Part shown: positions 1 through 8,270 of the stretch, piece after piece
Numbering within the stretch: the first letter of the stretch is position 1
How the letters are laid out: each line of letters begins with the position of its first letter
Origin: Saprospiraceae bacterium
Lineage (GTDB): Bacteria; Bacteroidota; Bacteroidia; Chitinophagales; Saprospiraceae
NCBI GenBank assembly: GCA_028280415.1
Contig: JANQLV010000050.1
Location: forward strand, 62,001 to 126,000
DNA: 64,000 nucleotides
Direction: 5' to 3'
The notes under the pieces: model-generated
Told to the model about the DNA's origin: nothing
The model's database searches: none
Seen by the model: only the letters and a program-made list of their open reading frames with translations
Program-made: the position numbers and the translations under genes

Positions 1-492
1 ATCCGTATCCATATTTGTCCCTTCTACAGCTCCCTGAGCCTGGGTAAGAATCCCGAGTGTAAATATGGGTAGTTCGGCAAAGTATCGGATATAGCCAAAC
101 TCCTGGGTTTTCATTTTCAAACCAAAGGGAATTTCTACATATTGCAATGAATACCTTAAATTCACGCCATCGGGTAAATCGTGATAAACATCATTACTCA
201 AGGTAGAATTCGGCCAGAGGTCGCCACCGAAATCGTGTCTTAGTACCCCTCCCTGATTAAAAGTAAGGCCAAGGCCAAAAGTTAACGCATAGTTCTCCTG
301 AAAATATTTTTCTCCAACCATCCCGATTTTAGGCCCACCGAAGGCCGTTCCATTTCCATTGATCCGATTGTCCGAAGAATTCAGCCAGGTGATGGTAGGA
401 CTAAATTGAATTCCAAACCGGAAATCGCCCTGGCCAAAACCGGTAGAACATAAAAAAGACAAAAAGGCTGCTACAACAACAATTTTTTTCAT
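1..492 (-). CDS. PorT-like outer-membrane beta-barrel protein (partial, 3' end outside window)
   Basis: Only the first 164 codons are in the window; the reading frame is still open at base 1. It starts with a signal peptide (MKKIVVVAAFLSFLCSTGFG) followed by alternating hydrophobic/polar strands rich in Gly, Phe and Tyr, as in the PorT/OMP_b-brl_2 family. The stretch LRYSLQYVEIPFGLK is the kind of strand that family carries. It would sit in the outer membrane. The family is common in Bacteroidota and only some members act in the T9SS, so the exact role is not known. The ATG at 490-492 is the only start that gives a complete signal peptide. Confidence 0.75.
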   Translation of the reverse strand, partial: MKKIVVVAAFLSFLCSTGFGQGDFRFGIQFSPTITWLNSSDNRINGNGTAFGGPKIGMVGEKYFQENYALTFGLGLTFNQGGVLRHDFGGDLWPNSTLSNDVYHDLPDGVNLRYSLQYVEIPFGLKMKTQEFGYIRYFAELPIFTLGILTQAQGAVEGTNMDTD

Positions 493-787
493 CTTATAAA
501 AGTTTTTTGATTTAAGAATTTACAGGATTCAGTGACGGAACAAATTATTTTGACTGTTAAGCCCCAAAAGCAAAACCGGAATCGTTCCATCATAAGGTTT
601 ATACTAGTATTTGCTTGTTTTCGTTTTTTAGGGATAAATGTTACAAAATTGTACCCAGCTTCATCAAAATGCAGAACAATCTTGTACTATTGCATTTTTT
701 TTGCAAACTATCATATCCCCATAACGTATTTAATGATATTTTCGTGACTTGTTTTCACAATAATTACAAAAAACGCAGAAGTGTATA

Positions 788-1819
788 ATGGTATTTTTTA
801 AAAACAGAATTTCCAGCCTTTATTTTCTAGTTATTCTCTGCCTTTTTGCAGGGTTGGTAGCTTGTACAAGGGACAAAGGTAAAAATATTCCCGATGTTTC
901 TCATATCAATGTTGACCTTAACATAAAACGCTTTGATCAGGATTTAATGTCTATCGATAGTAATGATATCAAGCCTGGAATGGATCAATTGATGGCCGAA
1001 TACCCCGTATTCATGCCGGACATATATCTGGCGAAGATACTTCCGGTATTAGCGGATACCAATGTAATGAGGCAATTTCTGACCAGCCCCGGTATACAGT
1101 CTCTTTATGATACCTGTCAGATTGTATTTGGAAATGCAGAAGATATCGAAAAAGAGCTGGAAAGTGCTTTTCGATACTATAAACACTATTTTCCGGATCG
1201 AAAAGTCCCCGAAATCATTTCCTTCTTTTCTGAATACACCCTCGGAACATTTACTTACGAACAGGATATACTCGGGATTGGCTGGGATTTTTACCTTGGA
1301 GCAGACTATCCTAATTACGATCCAAGTTTTTTCCCGAATTATATCAAAAGGAGCATGAATAAAGAACATCTTGTAGCCAAAGCGATAGAAGCAGTTGCCA
1401 CTGACATCGTTGGTTCGAGCAGAGGAGAAAGACTAATCGATATTATGATTACAAACGGAAAAATACTCTACGTGGTGGATCACCTGCTTCCACATACCCC
1501 CGATAGTATCAAATTAGCCTACACTGATGCCCAGGTGGAATGGTGCGAAAATAATGAAAAAGAGCTTTGGTCCTATTTCCTGGTGGATGATCTGCTCTAC
1601 TCCAGTAATTCGCGAGATATTCGTAAACTCGTTTCGCATAGTCCTTTCGGAACTTCCCAAATGCCGCCCGAGGCGCCTGGTCGTTCCGCCAACTGGATGG
1701 GCTGGCAAATCGTGAAAAGCTATATGCAAAGACATCCGGAGACTACTATTAGTGAGCTTTTAGAGATCGAGGAAGCACAGGCTATACTGGACAAAGCTCG
1801 CTATAAGCCAAGGCAGTAA
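788..1819 (+). CDS. gldB: GldB-like gliding-motility lipoprotein
   Basis: A 343-residue lipoprotein: an N-terminal hydrophobic segment ends in a lipobox (GLVAC, Cys about residue 26). Recognisable GldB-type segments are INVDLNIKRFDQDL near residue 40, FFPNYIKRSMNKEH near 180, and a C-terminal part with GRSANWMGWQIVKSYM. GldB is needed for gliding in Flavobacterium and is found in T9SS-bearing Bacteroidota. This fits the T9SS cargo genes elsewhere in the window. No other gld gene is adjacent, so the link to gliding is by family only. The gene stands alone, with 171 bases to the next gene and no clear terminator. Confidence 0.75.
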   Translation: MVFFKNRISSLYFLVILCLFAGLVACTRDKGKNIPDVSHINVDLNIKRFDQDLMSIDSNDIKPGMDQLMAEYPVFMPDIYLAKILPVLADTNVMRQFLTSPGIQSLYDTCQIVFGNAEDIEKELESAFRYYKHYFPDRKVPEIISFFSEYTLGTFTYEQDILGIGWDFYLGADYPNYDPSFFPNYIKRSMNKEHLVAKAIEAVATDIVGSSRGERLIDIMITNGKILYVVDHLLPHTPDSIKLAYTDAQVEWCENNEKELWSYFLVDDLLYSSNSRDIRKLVSHSPFGTSQMPPEAPGRSANWMGWQIVKSYMQRHPETTISELLEIEEAQAILDKARYKPRQ

Positions 1820-1990
1820 AGAAATGTGATTCCCAAGCAAATTTAGAATAATCAGTGGGAGCTAAGCTGGGTGAAATCAAGCGATAAGCTCAACTGGAGA
1901 AAATTTTTGATTTTTTCATAATTTGCTTATTTTGTAATATCCCGATAAAGGAATCGGTTTTATTATTTTTTAATTGGTTATCTGAATTTT

Positions 1991-2944
1991 ATGTCAAAAA
2001 GAAATATTCCTGTTGTTGATCTTTCAAAATTTATAGATGGTAACGCGGAAGAACGAAGTGCATTTGTAAAATCTCTGGGTCGTGCTTTTCACGAGATCGG
2101 GTTTGTCGGGGTGATTAATCACGGTATTCCTAAAGAATTGATTAATGGCTATTATGAAGCCTCCAGGCAGTTTTTTAGCCTTCCGGTTGAAGTAAAGCGA
2201 AAATATGAAGTCCCTGGTTTGGCCGGACAACGAGGTTATACTTCTTTTGGTAAGGAACATGCCAAGCAATCAGAAGTAGCTGATTTGAAAGAATTTTTCC
2301 AGCTAGGTCAGGAAGTAAGCGACAATGATCCGATTAAATCCGAGTATCCGGATAATGTTTCTGTCTTTGAGGCCCCTGAATTTAGCAGATTGGGACGGGA
2401 ATTATATACGGCATTTGAAAAAGCCGGCGCCGAATTGCTAAAAGCCATTGCTATATACCTGGATTTGGGGGAAGATTATTTCAATCAAAAAATTCGCAAT
2501 GGTAACAGTATTTTGAGATCGATTCATTATCCGCCGATTACGCAGGAGCCAGAATCGGCAATCCGGGCAGAGCAACACGAAGATATTAATTTGATAACCT
2601 TATTAGTAGGTGCATCTGCGGGAGGTTTGCAATTATTGACGATGGACAATGAGTGGGTTTCGATCATGCCCGAAGAAAATGAAATTGTGATCAATGTAGG
2701 AGATATGCTACAAAGATTGACTAATAATTATTTGAAATCCACGACGCACAGAGTCGTAAATCCTCCAAGAGAATTGTGGCATTTACCCCGTTTATCCATC
2801 CCTTTTTTCCTCCATCCGAGAAGTACGATGGACCTCACTTGTCTGGATAAATGCGTTACGGAAGAAAGACCTTTGGAATATGAACCGATAACCGCCGGAG
2901 AGTACTTAAATGAGCGATTAAGAGAAATTGGCTTGAAAAAATAA
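1991..2944 (+). CDS. 2-oxoglutarate/Fe(II)-dependent oxygenase, isopenicillin N synthase-like family
   Basis: A 317-residue soluble cytoplasmic enzyme, the usual length for the family. The N-terminal DIOX_N-type region (PVVDLSKF, FVGVINHGIP) is followed by the double-stranded beta-helix core. The iron ligands are readable as H196-x-D198 (EQHEDINLITLL) and H253 (STTHRVVNPP). The 2-oxoglutarate-binding R-x-S is R267/S269 (LPRLSIPFFLHP). The substrate cannot be told from sequence. Similar single-copy oxygenases are common in Bacteroidota and are not tied to beta-lactam synthesis. tatA follows 91 bases later but has its own promoter. Confidence 0.85.
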   Translation: MSKRNIPVVDLSKFIDGNAEERSAFVKSLGRAFHEIGFVGVINHGIPKELINGYYEASRQFFSLPVEVKRKYEVPGLAGQRGYTSFGKEHAKQSEVADLKEFFQLGQEVSDNDPIKSEYPDNVSVFEAPEFSRLGRELYTAFEKAGAELLKAIAIYLDLGEDYFNQKIRNGNSILRSIHYPPITQEPESAIRAEQHEDINLITLLVGASAGGLQLLTMDNEWVSIMPEENEIVINVGDMLQRLTNNYLKSTTHRVVNPPRELWHLPRLSIPFFLHPRSTMDLTCLDKCVTEERPLEYEPITAGEYLNERLREIGLKK

Positions 2945-2982
2945 ACCTTTGAAGCATTTTTTAGTCTAATTTCCAATAATAC

Positions 2983-3015
2983 TTGGACTTTAATGGTTAC
3001 TATATTGTAACTTTG
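2983..3015 (+). promoter_or_regulatory. Bacteroidota-type promoter of tatA
   Basis: The -7 box TAACTTTG (3008-3015) matches the Bacteroidota consensus TAnnTTTG. A -33 TTG lies at 2983-2985, with a 22-base spacer. Transcription would start near 3021, about 15 bases before the tatA ATG. Confidence 0.55.
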
Positions 3016-3035
3016 CATTAATAAAATCTTTAGAT

Positions 3036-3245
3036 ATGGAAATATTGACTTTAGCATTCATACCCGGAGGATACGAATTGATCCTTATTCTTTTTGTCGT
3101 TTTGTTACTTTTTGGTGGTAAAAAGATTCCAGAATTGATGCGTGGTCTTGGTAAAGGCATTAAAGAATTCAATAATGCCCGTGCTACCATCGAAGGAGAG
3201 ATCAAAGAGGGTATGAAAGAAGTAGACACTAAAAAAAAAGACTAG
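3036..3245 (+). CDS. tatA: Twin-arginine translocase subunit TatA/TatE
   Basis: A 69-residue protein with the TatA plan: a short periplasmic N-terminus (from residue 8, [12 protein letters not shown]), one transmembrane helix, the hinge [16 protein letters not shown], an amphipathic helix and a charged Lys/Glu tail. It forms the pore-like part of the Tat system for folded proteins in the inner membrane. tatB/tatC are not adjacent, which is usual in Bacteroidota. It has its own promoter (-7 box 3008-3015) and its own terminator (3261-3296), so it is likely monocistronic. Confidence 0.95.
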   Translation: MEILTLAFIPGGYELILILFVVLLLFGGKKIPELMRGLGKGIKEFNNARATIEGEIKEGMKEVDTKKKD

Positions 3246-3260
3246 TATTATAAACGGATA

Positions 3261-3296
3261 AAAGGAAGGCGTTCCTGAGACACCTTCCTTTTCTTT
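3261..3296 (+). terminator. Intrinsic terminator of tatA
   Basis: Inverted repeat AAAGGAAGG (3261-3269) / CCTTCCTTT (3283-3291), followed by a T-rich stretch (TTCTTT). It lies 15 bases after the tatA stop codon. Confidence 0.7.
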
Positions 3297-3564
3297 AGTA
3301 TTATACATACCTCCGCAATATAAAGGTTCTTCAACCTTTGTAAGTGTTTGGTGAATTCTATTTTTAGATTTGTTAATGGTCTTTTTGTAAAAACCTGCCA
3401 GTGCTATAAAACACCTTCCAAAGCCTTTATAAGTAATCAAGCCCGCTAACTTTTGATCTCAATAAATCCTGGAGAATTATAATATGTACTTTTCAAAAGT
3501 TATACACTTTTGAGTCTGATTTTAGTAGAATAGTAATAGGTATAAACTTCGTAAAATCTCTTTT
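3297..3564. other. Gene-free spacer before the ECF42 sigma gene
   Basis: Together with the terminator this makes 319 bases without a gene. I see no convincing ORF, promoter consensus or repeat. An in-frame stop at 3526-3528 limits how far upstream the sigma gene can start. Confidence 0.5.
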
Positions 3565-4851
3565 TTGGAAGAAAAAAACGCAGTTAATAAACTCGTAGAT
3601 CACATTTTCCGGCATGAATCCGGAAAATTGGTAGCCGTTCTGACGAGAATTTTTGGGTCTGAAAACCTGGCTCAGGCAGAAGATCTGGTACAAGAGTCGT
3701 TAATAGAAGCGATCCGGCATTGGACATATAAAGGCATCCCCGAGGACCCCAGCGCCTGGCTATACCGTGTAGCGAGAAATAAAGCCCTCAATCTACTTAA
3801 AAGAGAGCAATTAAAGCATAAGCATAAAAGCAGTATTATTGAATCACTCCATCCCGAGCAAAATATTGAACCAAAACTGGATTTTCTATTTTCCGAAAAA
3901 CAGATTGTCGATGATCAGTTGAGAATGATTTTCACCTGTTGTCATCCTGCGATTTCAGTAGATTCACAAATTGCCCTAGCGCTGAAAACACTTTGCGGAT
4001 TTAGCATAGAAGAAATTGCCCGGGCATTTTTAACCAACAGAGAAAATATCAATAAGCGTTTGGTTCGAGCCAGGCAAAAAATTCGCAAAAACAATATTCT
4101 TTTCATCGTTCCACAAGGACAGGAACTTAAAAAAAGACTGAAAGCCGTATTGGAAACCATCTATTTCCTATTCAATGAAGGTTATAAAGCCTCTTCCGGA
4201 CAAGATTTAATCAGAAATGATGTAGTTGAAGAAGCTATAAGATTAGCAGAAATCGTAGCAAAACATCCGGCTATTACAGATAAAGATGAATGTTTTGCCT
4301 TACTAGCCCTTATGTACTTAAACGCTTCCCGGTTCAAGGCACGACAAAATGCTGCAGGTAACATTATTACGCTGGACAAACAAGACCGAAATCTCTGGGA
4401 AAAGGAAAAGATTCGCAAAGGCTTTAGCAACTTACAGAAATCCAATCCGCATTTCAATACTTCAAAATATCATATCCTGGCGCTTATCTCCGCTTATCAT
4501 TGCGCTGCCAAGACTTTTGAGCGTACCAACTGGCAAGGAATACTTTTCGAGTATGACCGTTTGCTGCAAATCGATAATTCTCCCATTGTTTTACTTAACA
4601 GAGCCATCGCCCTGGGAAAAGCCATAAGCCCCCAAGTGGCTATTGCTTCATTAAAAGAAATAGAGGCAAAGAAACAGTTAGAAAACTACCATCTTTACTA
4701 TTCTGTCAAAGGAAGTTTTCAAATTGAGCTAAAACAGTATCGGGCAGCTATCAAATCTCTGAATAAAGCCTTCCAATTAGCCACTCTTGAACACGAAAAA
4801 GCACTCCTAGAAGATAAAATCAGTTTTTGTCAAAAAAAAATCCCCCGATAG
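3565..4851 (+). CDS. ECF42-type RNA polymerase sigma factor with C-terminal DUF6596/TPR extension
   Basis: A 428-residue protein. Sigma region 2 lies at about residues 10-80 (AEDLVQESLIEAIRHW, WLYRVARNKALNLLKRE). Region 4 is at about 110-165 (IFTCCHPAI, LCGFSIEEIARAFLTNRENINKRL). A long helical C-terminal extension, DUF6596-like then TPR-like (ALISAYHCAA, NRAIALGKA), is the mark of the ECF42 group. In that group the extension, not an anti-sigma factor, is thought to control activity. The start is TTG at 3565: the frame is closed upstream at 3526-3528 and no ATG occurs before region 2. The next gene is a YCII/DGPF protein, the conserved partner of ECF42 factors. Confidence 0.9.
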   Translation: MEEKNAVNKLVDHIFRHESGKLVAVLTRIFGSENLAQAEDLVQESLIEAIRHWTYKGIPEDPSAWLYRVARNKALNLLKREQLKHKHKSSIIESLHPEQNIEPKLDFLFSEKQIVDDQLRMIFTCCHPAISVDSQIALALKTLCGFSIEEIARAFLTNRENINKRLVRARQKIRKNNILFIVPQGQELKKRLKAVLETIYFLFNEGYKASSGQDLIRNDVVEEAIRLAEIVAKHPAITDKDECFALLALMYLNASRFKARQNAAGNIITLDKQDRNLWEKEKIRKGFSNLQKSNPHFNTSKYHILALISAYHCAAKTFERTNWQGILFEYDRLLQIDNSPIVLLNRAIALGKAISPQVAIASLKEIEAKKQLENYHLYYSVKGSFQIELKQYRAAIKSLNKAFQLATLEHEKALLEDKISFCQKKIPR

Positions 4852-4919
4852 AAGTCCCTTTTCACCTTATGAGTTTGTCTCTTGATTGTATTTTTTAAAC
4901 AACCAAAATTTGATGTAAA

Positions 4920-5273
4920 ATGAAAGATTTTTTATTGATTATCAGGACCGAAGGCAGTGTATGGTCAGACCTTTCTCCCGAAGAATTGCAAAGGCATATG
5001 GAACAGGGTGGAGCTTATATTGAAAATTTAATGAAAGAAGGAAAGCTGAAAAACGCTAATCCGATTGATAAAGGTAGTAGAATTATTACAGATAGTAATG
5101 GAACCCTGAAAGACGGACCATTTAATGAGAGTAAAGAATTGATTGCCGGTTATTTCCACATCATCGCTGCAGATATCGACGAAGCAGTTTCTATTGCAAA
5201 AGCAAACCCGATTTTTCAGGATATCCCATCCAAAATTGAAGTTCATCCAATGATGCCAATTGGTGGAAACTAA
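4920..5273 (+). CDS. YCII/DGPF-domain protein, partner of the ECF42 sigma factor
   Basis: A 117-residue dimeric alpha/beta-barrel (ferredoxin-like) protein. It contains the DGPF signature (KDGPFNESKELIAGYFHI) and ends in the strand IEVHPMMP typical of this family. These DGPF proteins are found next to ECF42 sigma genes in many phyla and are thought to be members or targets of the regulon. Their chemistry is not established. The gene lies 68 bases after the sigma stop, in the same direction. The ATG at 4920 starts directly on the first beta strand. Confidence 0.9.
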   Translation: MKDFLLIIRTEGSVWSDLSPEELQRHMEQGGAYIENLMKEGKLKNANPIDKGSRIITDSNGTLKDGPFNESKELIAGYFHIIAADIDEAVSIAKANPIFQDIPSKIEVHPMMPIGGN

Positions 5274-5404
5274 ATGAATTCCGAACTTCCTGCTCTTTTC
5301 CATCTGGAAATATTACAGAGCAAAGACCAATCAAATATCTAAGGTAGAAGTGCCAGTTATCCGGACTCGCACTTTTGCCTCTGTGCGGTAATATATCTAA
5401 ACGT

Positions 5405-5435
5405 TTTGACACCTCGCCAAATGGTACTACTTTTG
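5405..5435 (+). promoter_or_regulatory. Bacteroidota-type promoter of the 5461 lipoprotein gene
   Basis: TTTG (5405-5408), a 19-base spacer, then TACTTTTG (5428-5435): a full match to the TTTG-N19-TAnnTTTG consensus. The transcript would start near 5442, about 19 bases before the ATG. Confidence 0.7.
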
Positions 5436-5460
5436 AATACTCAAAGACAAAGCTTATAGT

Positions 5461-6009
5461 ATGCAAAAGTTAATATTCTGTTTCATTGCCTTATTCGTTC
5501 TATTTTTTGCCTGTAAACAAAATTCCAAGCAGGAGCCCCAGCAAGAAAGTAAGCAGCAGATTTCTACAACAACTGAAGAGCTGCCCGTTTCCACACCTAT
5601 CCCCCCACCTCAAACTCCATCACAGGCAAATGATAAACCTTATAAGAAAATCGATCAGGCAAACACCAAGGATTTAGTCTATCCATCCGAATTTACAAAG
5701 TGGGGAATTCCACAATTTAAAGGAGCAACAATGGAAAATAACATCATGCTGGATGGTCCTCAGGGGCAATATGGCCAAAGAATCAGAATGAACTGCAAAG
5801 CCGAATTTAACACAGTTATGGATTTTTATACAAAGCAATTGGGGAAGAATGACTGGACAGAAAATGAAAATATGAAGCAATCTAAAGAGCAAGATGATAT
5901 CAAATTTTACAGCACTAATTATGAAAAAGATAATCGCACTTTGATGCTTGCGATCACTCAGTTAGCTCCTGGAAATATTTCTGTGCTGCAAATTTTAAAA
6001 GACAACTAG
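5461..6009 (+). CDS. Small lipoprotein of unknown function
   Basis: A 182-residue protein with a lipoprotein signal (hydrophobic LFVLFFAC, lipid-accepting Cys about residue 18). A Gln/Lys/Pro-rich linker (about residues 20-65) follows, then a compact C-terminal domain of about 110 residues. That domain contains FKGATMENNIML, a segment VMDFYTKQLGKNDW, and two terminal strands. The middle part resembles small domains built around an 'increment in fit' pattern (FYTKQLGK..W) seen in many uncharacterised periplasmic proteins, but I do not recognise the family. It has a strong own promoter and is convergent with the FKBP gene. Confidence 0.7.
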   Translation: MQKLIFCFIALFVLFFACKQNSKQEPQQESKQQISTTTEELPVSTPIPPPQTPSQANDKPYKKIDQANTKDLVYPSEFTKWGIPQFKGATMENNIMLDGPQGQYGQRIRMNCKAEFNTVMDFYTKQLGKNDWTENENMKQSKEQDDIKFYSTNYEKDNRTLMLAITQLAPGNISVLQILKDN

Positions 6010-6098
6010 CCGGTTTTCTATAGATTTCATTATTGGGAAACTTAAACCACCATTTAAACATAAAGGCCTTTAAAGCATTGTATGTTGGGAATAGTGCA

Positions 6099-7022
6099 TT
6101 ATTGAATTTTCAGCACTTTAACCTTAAAAACAAGGACAGAGTTTGCAGGAATATTAACCCCCTCTTCTTCAATAGCCATTGGACCATAAGCCAGTTTAGA
6201 CGGAATTAAGATCCAGCCTTCACTACCTTTTTTGAAATAGCCCAAGGCTTCTTCCAAACCTTTAATGGTTCTACCTTTTCCAAATTCAAACTGAAAAGCC
6301 TGTTTGCGTTTGTAGGAAGAGTCAAAAGGGCTGTCATCCAGTAAAAAACCATCGTAATGGAAGGTTATTTTATCACCATCCTTAGGGTAATCCCCTTTCC
6401 CTTTTTTCTTAAGCGAGTAACTTACTCCCGAAGGGAGTCGTTTGGTTTTCAACTTCCTGGCAGATGCGTATTCGTGAATCAGTTTTTTATCTTTTGCAAA
6501 CTGTTTTTTCTGTGCATTTTCAAAGGCTATACGTTCTTTCTCTTCCAATGCGCTCATGTAGCGATCATAAGCTTCATAATCCATGATCTCCAAAACTTCA
6601 ATTTCATAAATCAAAGCGGCATTAGGAGGAATGACTTTACCCACGCCCGGCTTTCCATAGCCTAACTGCGCAGATACATAGAGTATTCCTTTGGCTCCAA
6701 CCCTGAATAAAGGAATACCGCGTTCCCAGCCCCGAATTACTTGTCGGTACCCCAGTTGAAAAATGAAGGGTTCCTTTCCAGATTCATCGAAAACAGTTCC
6801 GTCAACCAAACGTCCCGTATAGTTTACTTTTATATAATCTCCGGCTTTGGGATAATCCCCTCTCCCCTCTTGAAAAAACTGATAATATAATCCATCTCCG
6901 GCACTTTGAGCCTGGATTTCATTTTGATTAATATAAGTCTCTAAATCAATAGAATCCGGGGAATTGGCTTGAGACACCAAGCCATAAAAGCAGCAAATGC
7001 AGAGTATTGAGATTCGTTTCAT
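6099..7022 (-). CDS. Secreted tandem FKBP-type peptidyl-prolyl cis-trans isomerase
   Basis: A 307-residue protein with a signal peptide (about 1-19) and two FKBP domains, at about residues 45-148 and 200-306. The first has YIKVNYTGRLVDGTVFDES, a well-kept core (VIRGWERGIPLFRVG) and LGYGKPGVGKVIPPNAALI. The second has ITFHYDGFLLDDSPFDSS and IKGLEEALGYFKKGSEGWI. A charged helical linker joins them. It likely assists folding of exported proteins in the periplasm. The second domain departs more from consensus (YDGFLL in place of YTGxL), so it may serve as a chaperone domain rather than a catalyst. The short intergenic region to the convergent lipoprotein gene has no strong terminator. Confidence 0.9.
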   Translation of the reverse strand: MKRISILCICCFYGLVSQANSPDSIDLETYINQNEIQAQSAGDGLYYQFFQEGRGDYPKAGDYIKVNYTGRLVDGTVFDESGKEPFIFQLGYRQVIRGWERGIPLFRVGAKGILYVSAQLGYGKPGVGKVIPPNAALIYEIEVLEIMDYEAYDRYMSALEEKERIAFENAQKKQFAKDKKLIHEYASARKLKTKRLPSGVSYSLKKKGKGDYPKDGDKITFHYDGFLLDDSPFDSSYKRKQAFQFEFGKGRTIKGLEEALGYFKKGSEGWILIPSKLAYGPMAIEEEGVNIPANSVLVFKVKVLKIQ

Positions 7023-7277
7023 GGTTCTGATATTAATTCATTTACAAGTATAAAAATAATCAGTCAACAACACATTATAACAAATCCGCATATACAATGC
7101 CAAGCGTATCCGTTTTCGTAGCTTTAATTTTTTTTTAACGCTTGTCATGCATCATTCGGCCAGCCTTATTCAGTTTTAATTAAATTTCAGAAAATACTTA
7201 AACATTGCGAATTATCCTGTATAAACATTTTTTCCGTTTACGCTACGTCTTTTGAACAGATTTTTTATAAACAGAAA

Positions 7278-8108
7278 TCAATTATCATAACGATATAATT
7301 CCAGTTCTTTAATGATATGGATAAGTTTTTCGGCATAGCGTTTATCTGTGGCATATCCGGCTTTTTTCAGACCATGTGCCCATTTTTCATAATCTTTTCC
7401 ATGTTTATGCAGATTCTTATAACGCTTTCCGGAAAGGAGCAAACTATGTGCCCGGAAGCTCTCCCAGGAGTTGGTATATTTTCTAAAAAAGTCTTTATGG
7501 CTATCATCCATAAAATTAGAACAATGTCCTTTTTTGCAAGATTTGGAGAAGCATTTCATCCCAAAATGATTGTTGTTTTCCCGGGACAAGCGGCTCTCCC
7601 CGGCATTGCTTTCTATAAGTCCCTGCGCCAAAGTAATACTTGCAGGAATCCCATATTTCACCATCTCTGATCGAGCTACATCTTTAAAGCGTTCTACATA
7701 GGCTAATTGCCTTTGCTTTTTGAGTGCATGGTCCTTTTTATTCCCATGATAGGTCATATTAGAATACGTATTTCCCCAATCAGATTGAGAAACATTCTTG
7801 TTCTGAGTAACCAGACCAGTACTTATATGTTTTTTATTATCAAAATCCAAAAAGCTGCCAAGCGCACTCCCGAGAGAGAGCTGCCCGGCAGAATTTGGAA
7901 TAATATCCCTAGAATTAAAATGAAATCGAAGATTGAAATCATCTTTCATCAAAAAAAGCATCACCAACAGTAAGAGGCCAATTTTTAGCCCATATTTCCA
8001 CAAACTTTTCAAAATATAATTCAGCATCTTCTTTAAAAATTTGACCCATAGGCCCAATGAAAGTAAATCCCCGATGGAGGGTATAGTTATCTGGATTTGT
8101 TTTCTCAT
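7278..8108 (-). CDS. Membrane-anchored glucosaminidase (GH73-type peptidoglycan hydrolase)
   Basis: The protein has a short cytoplasmic N-terminus, one transmembrane helix (GLKIGLLLLVMLFLM) and a Ser/Asn-rich linker. A C-terminal glucosaminidase/LYZ2 domain covers about the last 145 residues (GIPASITLAQGLIESNAGES, NNHFGMKC, SWESFRAHSLLLSG). The Glu in LIESNAG is the expected catalytic acid. Two Cys pairs near SKSCKKGHC could form a disulfide. It would cleave the glycan strands of peptidoglycan from the periplasmic side. I place the start at 8108 (MRKQIQITIP...). An upstream in-frame ATG at 8174 would add 22 residues with no recognisable role. Confidence 0.85.
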   Translation of the reverse strand: MRKQIQITIPSIGDLLSLGLWVKFLKKMLNYILKSLWKYGLKIGLLLLVMLFLMKDDFNLRFHFNSRDIIPNSAGQLSLGSALGSFLDFDNKKHISTGLVTQNKNVSQSDWGNTYSNMTYHGNKKDHALKKQRQLAYVERFKDVARSEMVKYGIPASITLAQGLIESNAGESRLSRENNNHFGMKCFSKSCKKGHCSNFMDDSHKDFFRKYTNSWESFRAHSLLLSGKRYKNLHKHGKDYEKWAHGLKKAGYATDKRYAEKLIHIIKELELYRYDN

Positions 8109-8270
8109 GGTAAAACTTTTAGAAATGCATATAGATTTAAAACTTTTTGTTAGAAAAAGAGTTTCATAATACAAATTAAAACAAAATGTTTTAATTTTTC
8201 AACTAATGATCCTCCTTTTTTCAATTTTCATTTCTAGAAAATCAAAAACAAGCTCCAGGATTTGAGTCAA

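Noticed and set aside
532-747. 71-residue open frame upstream of the GldB-like gene
   Set aside because: No domain, odd composition and no initiation context; looks like chance in AT-rich DNA.
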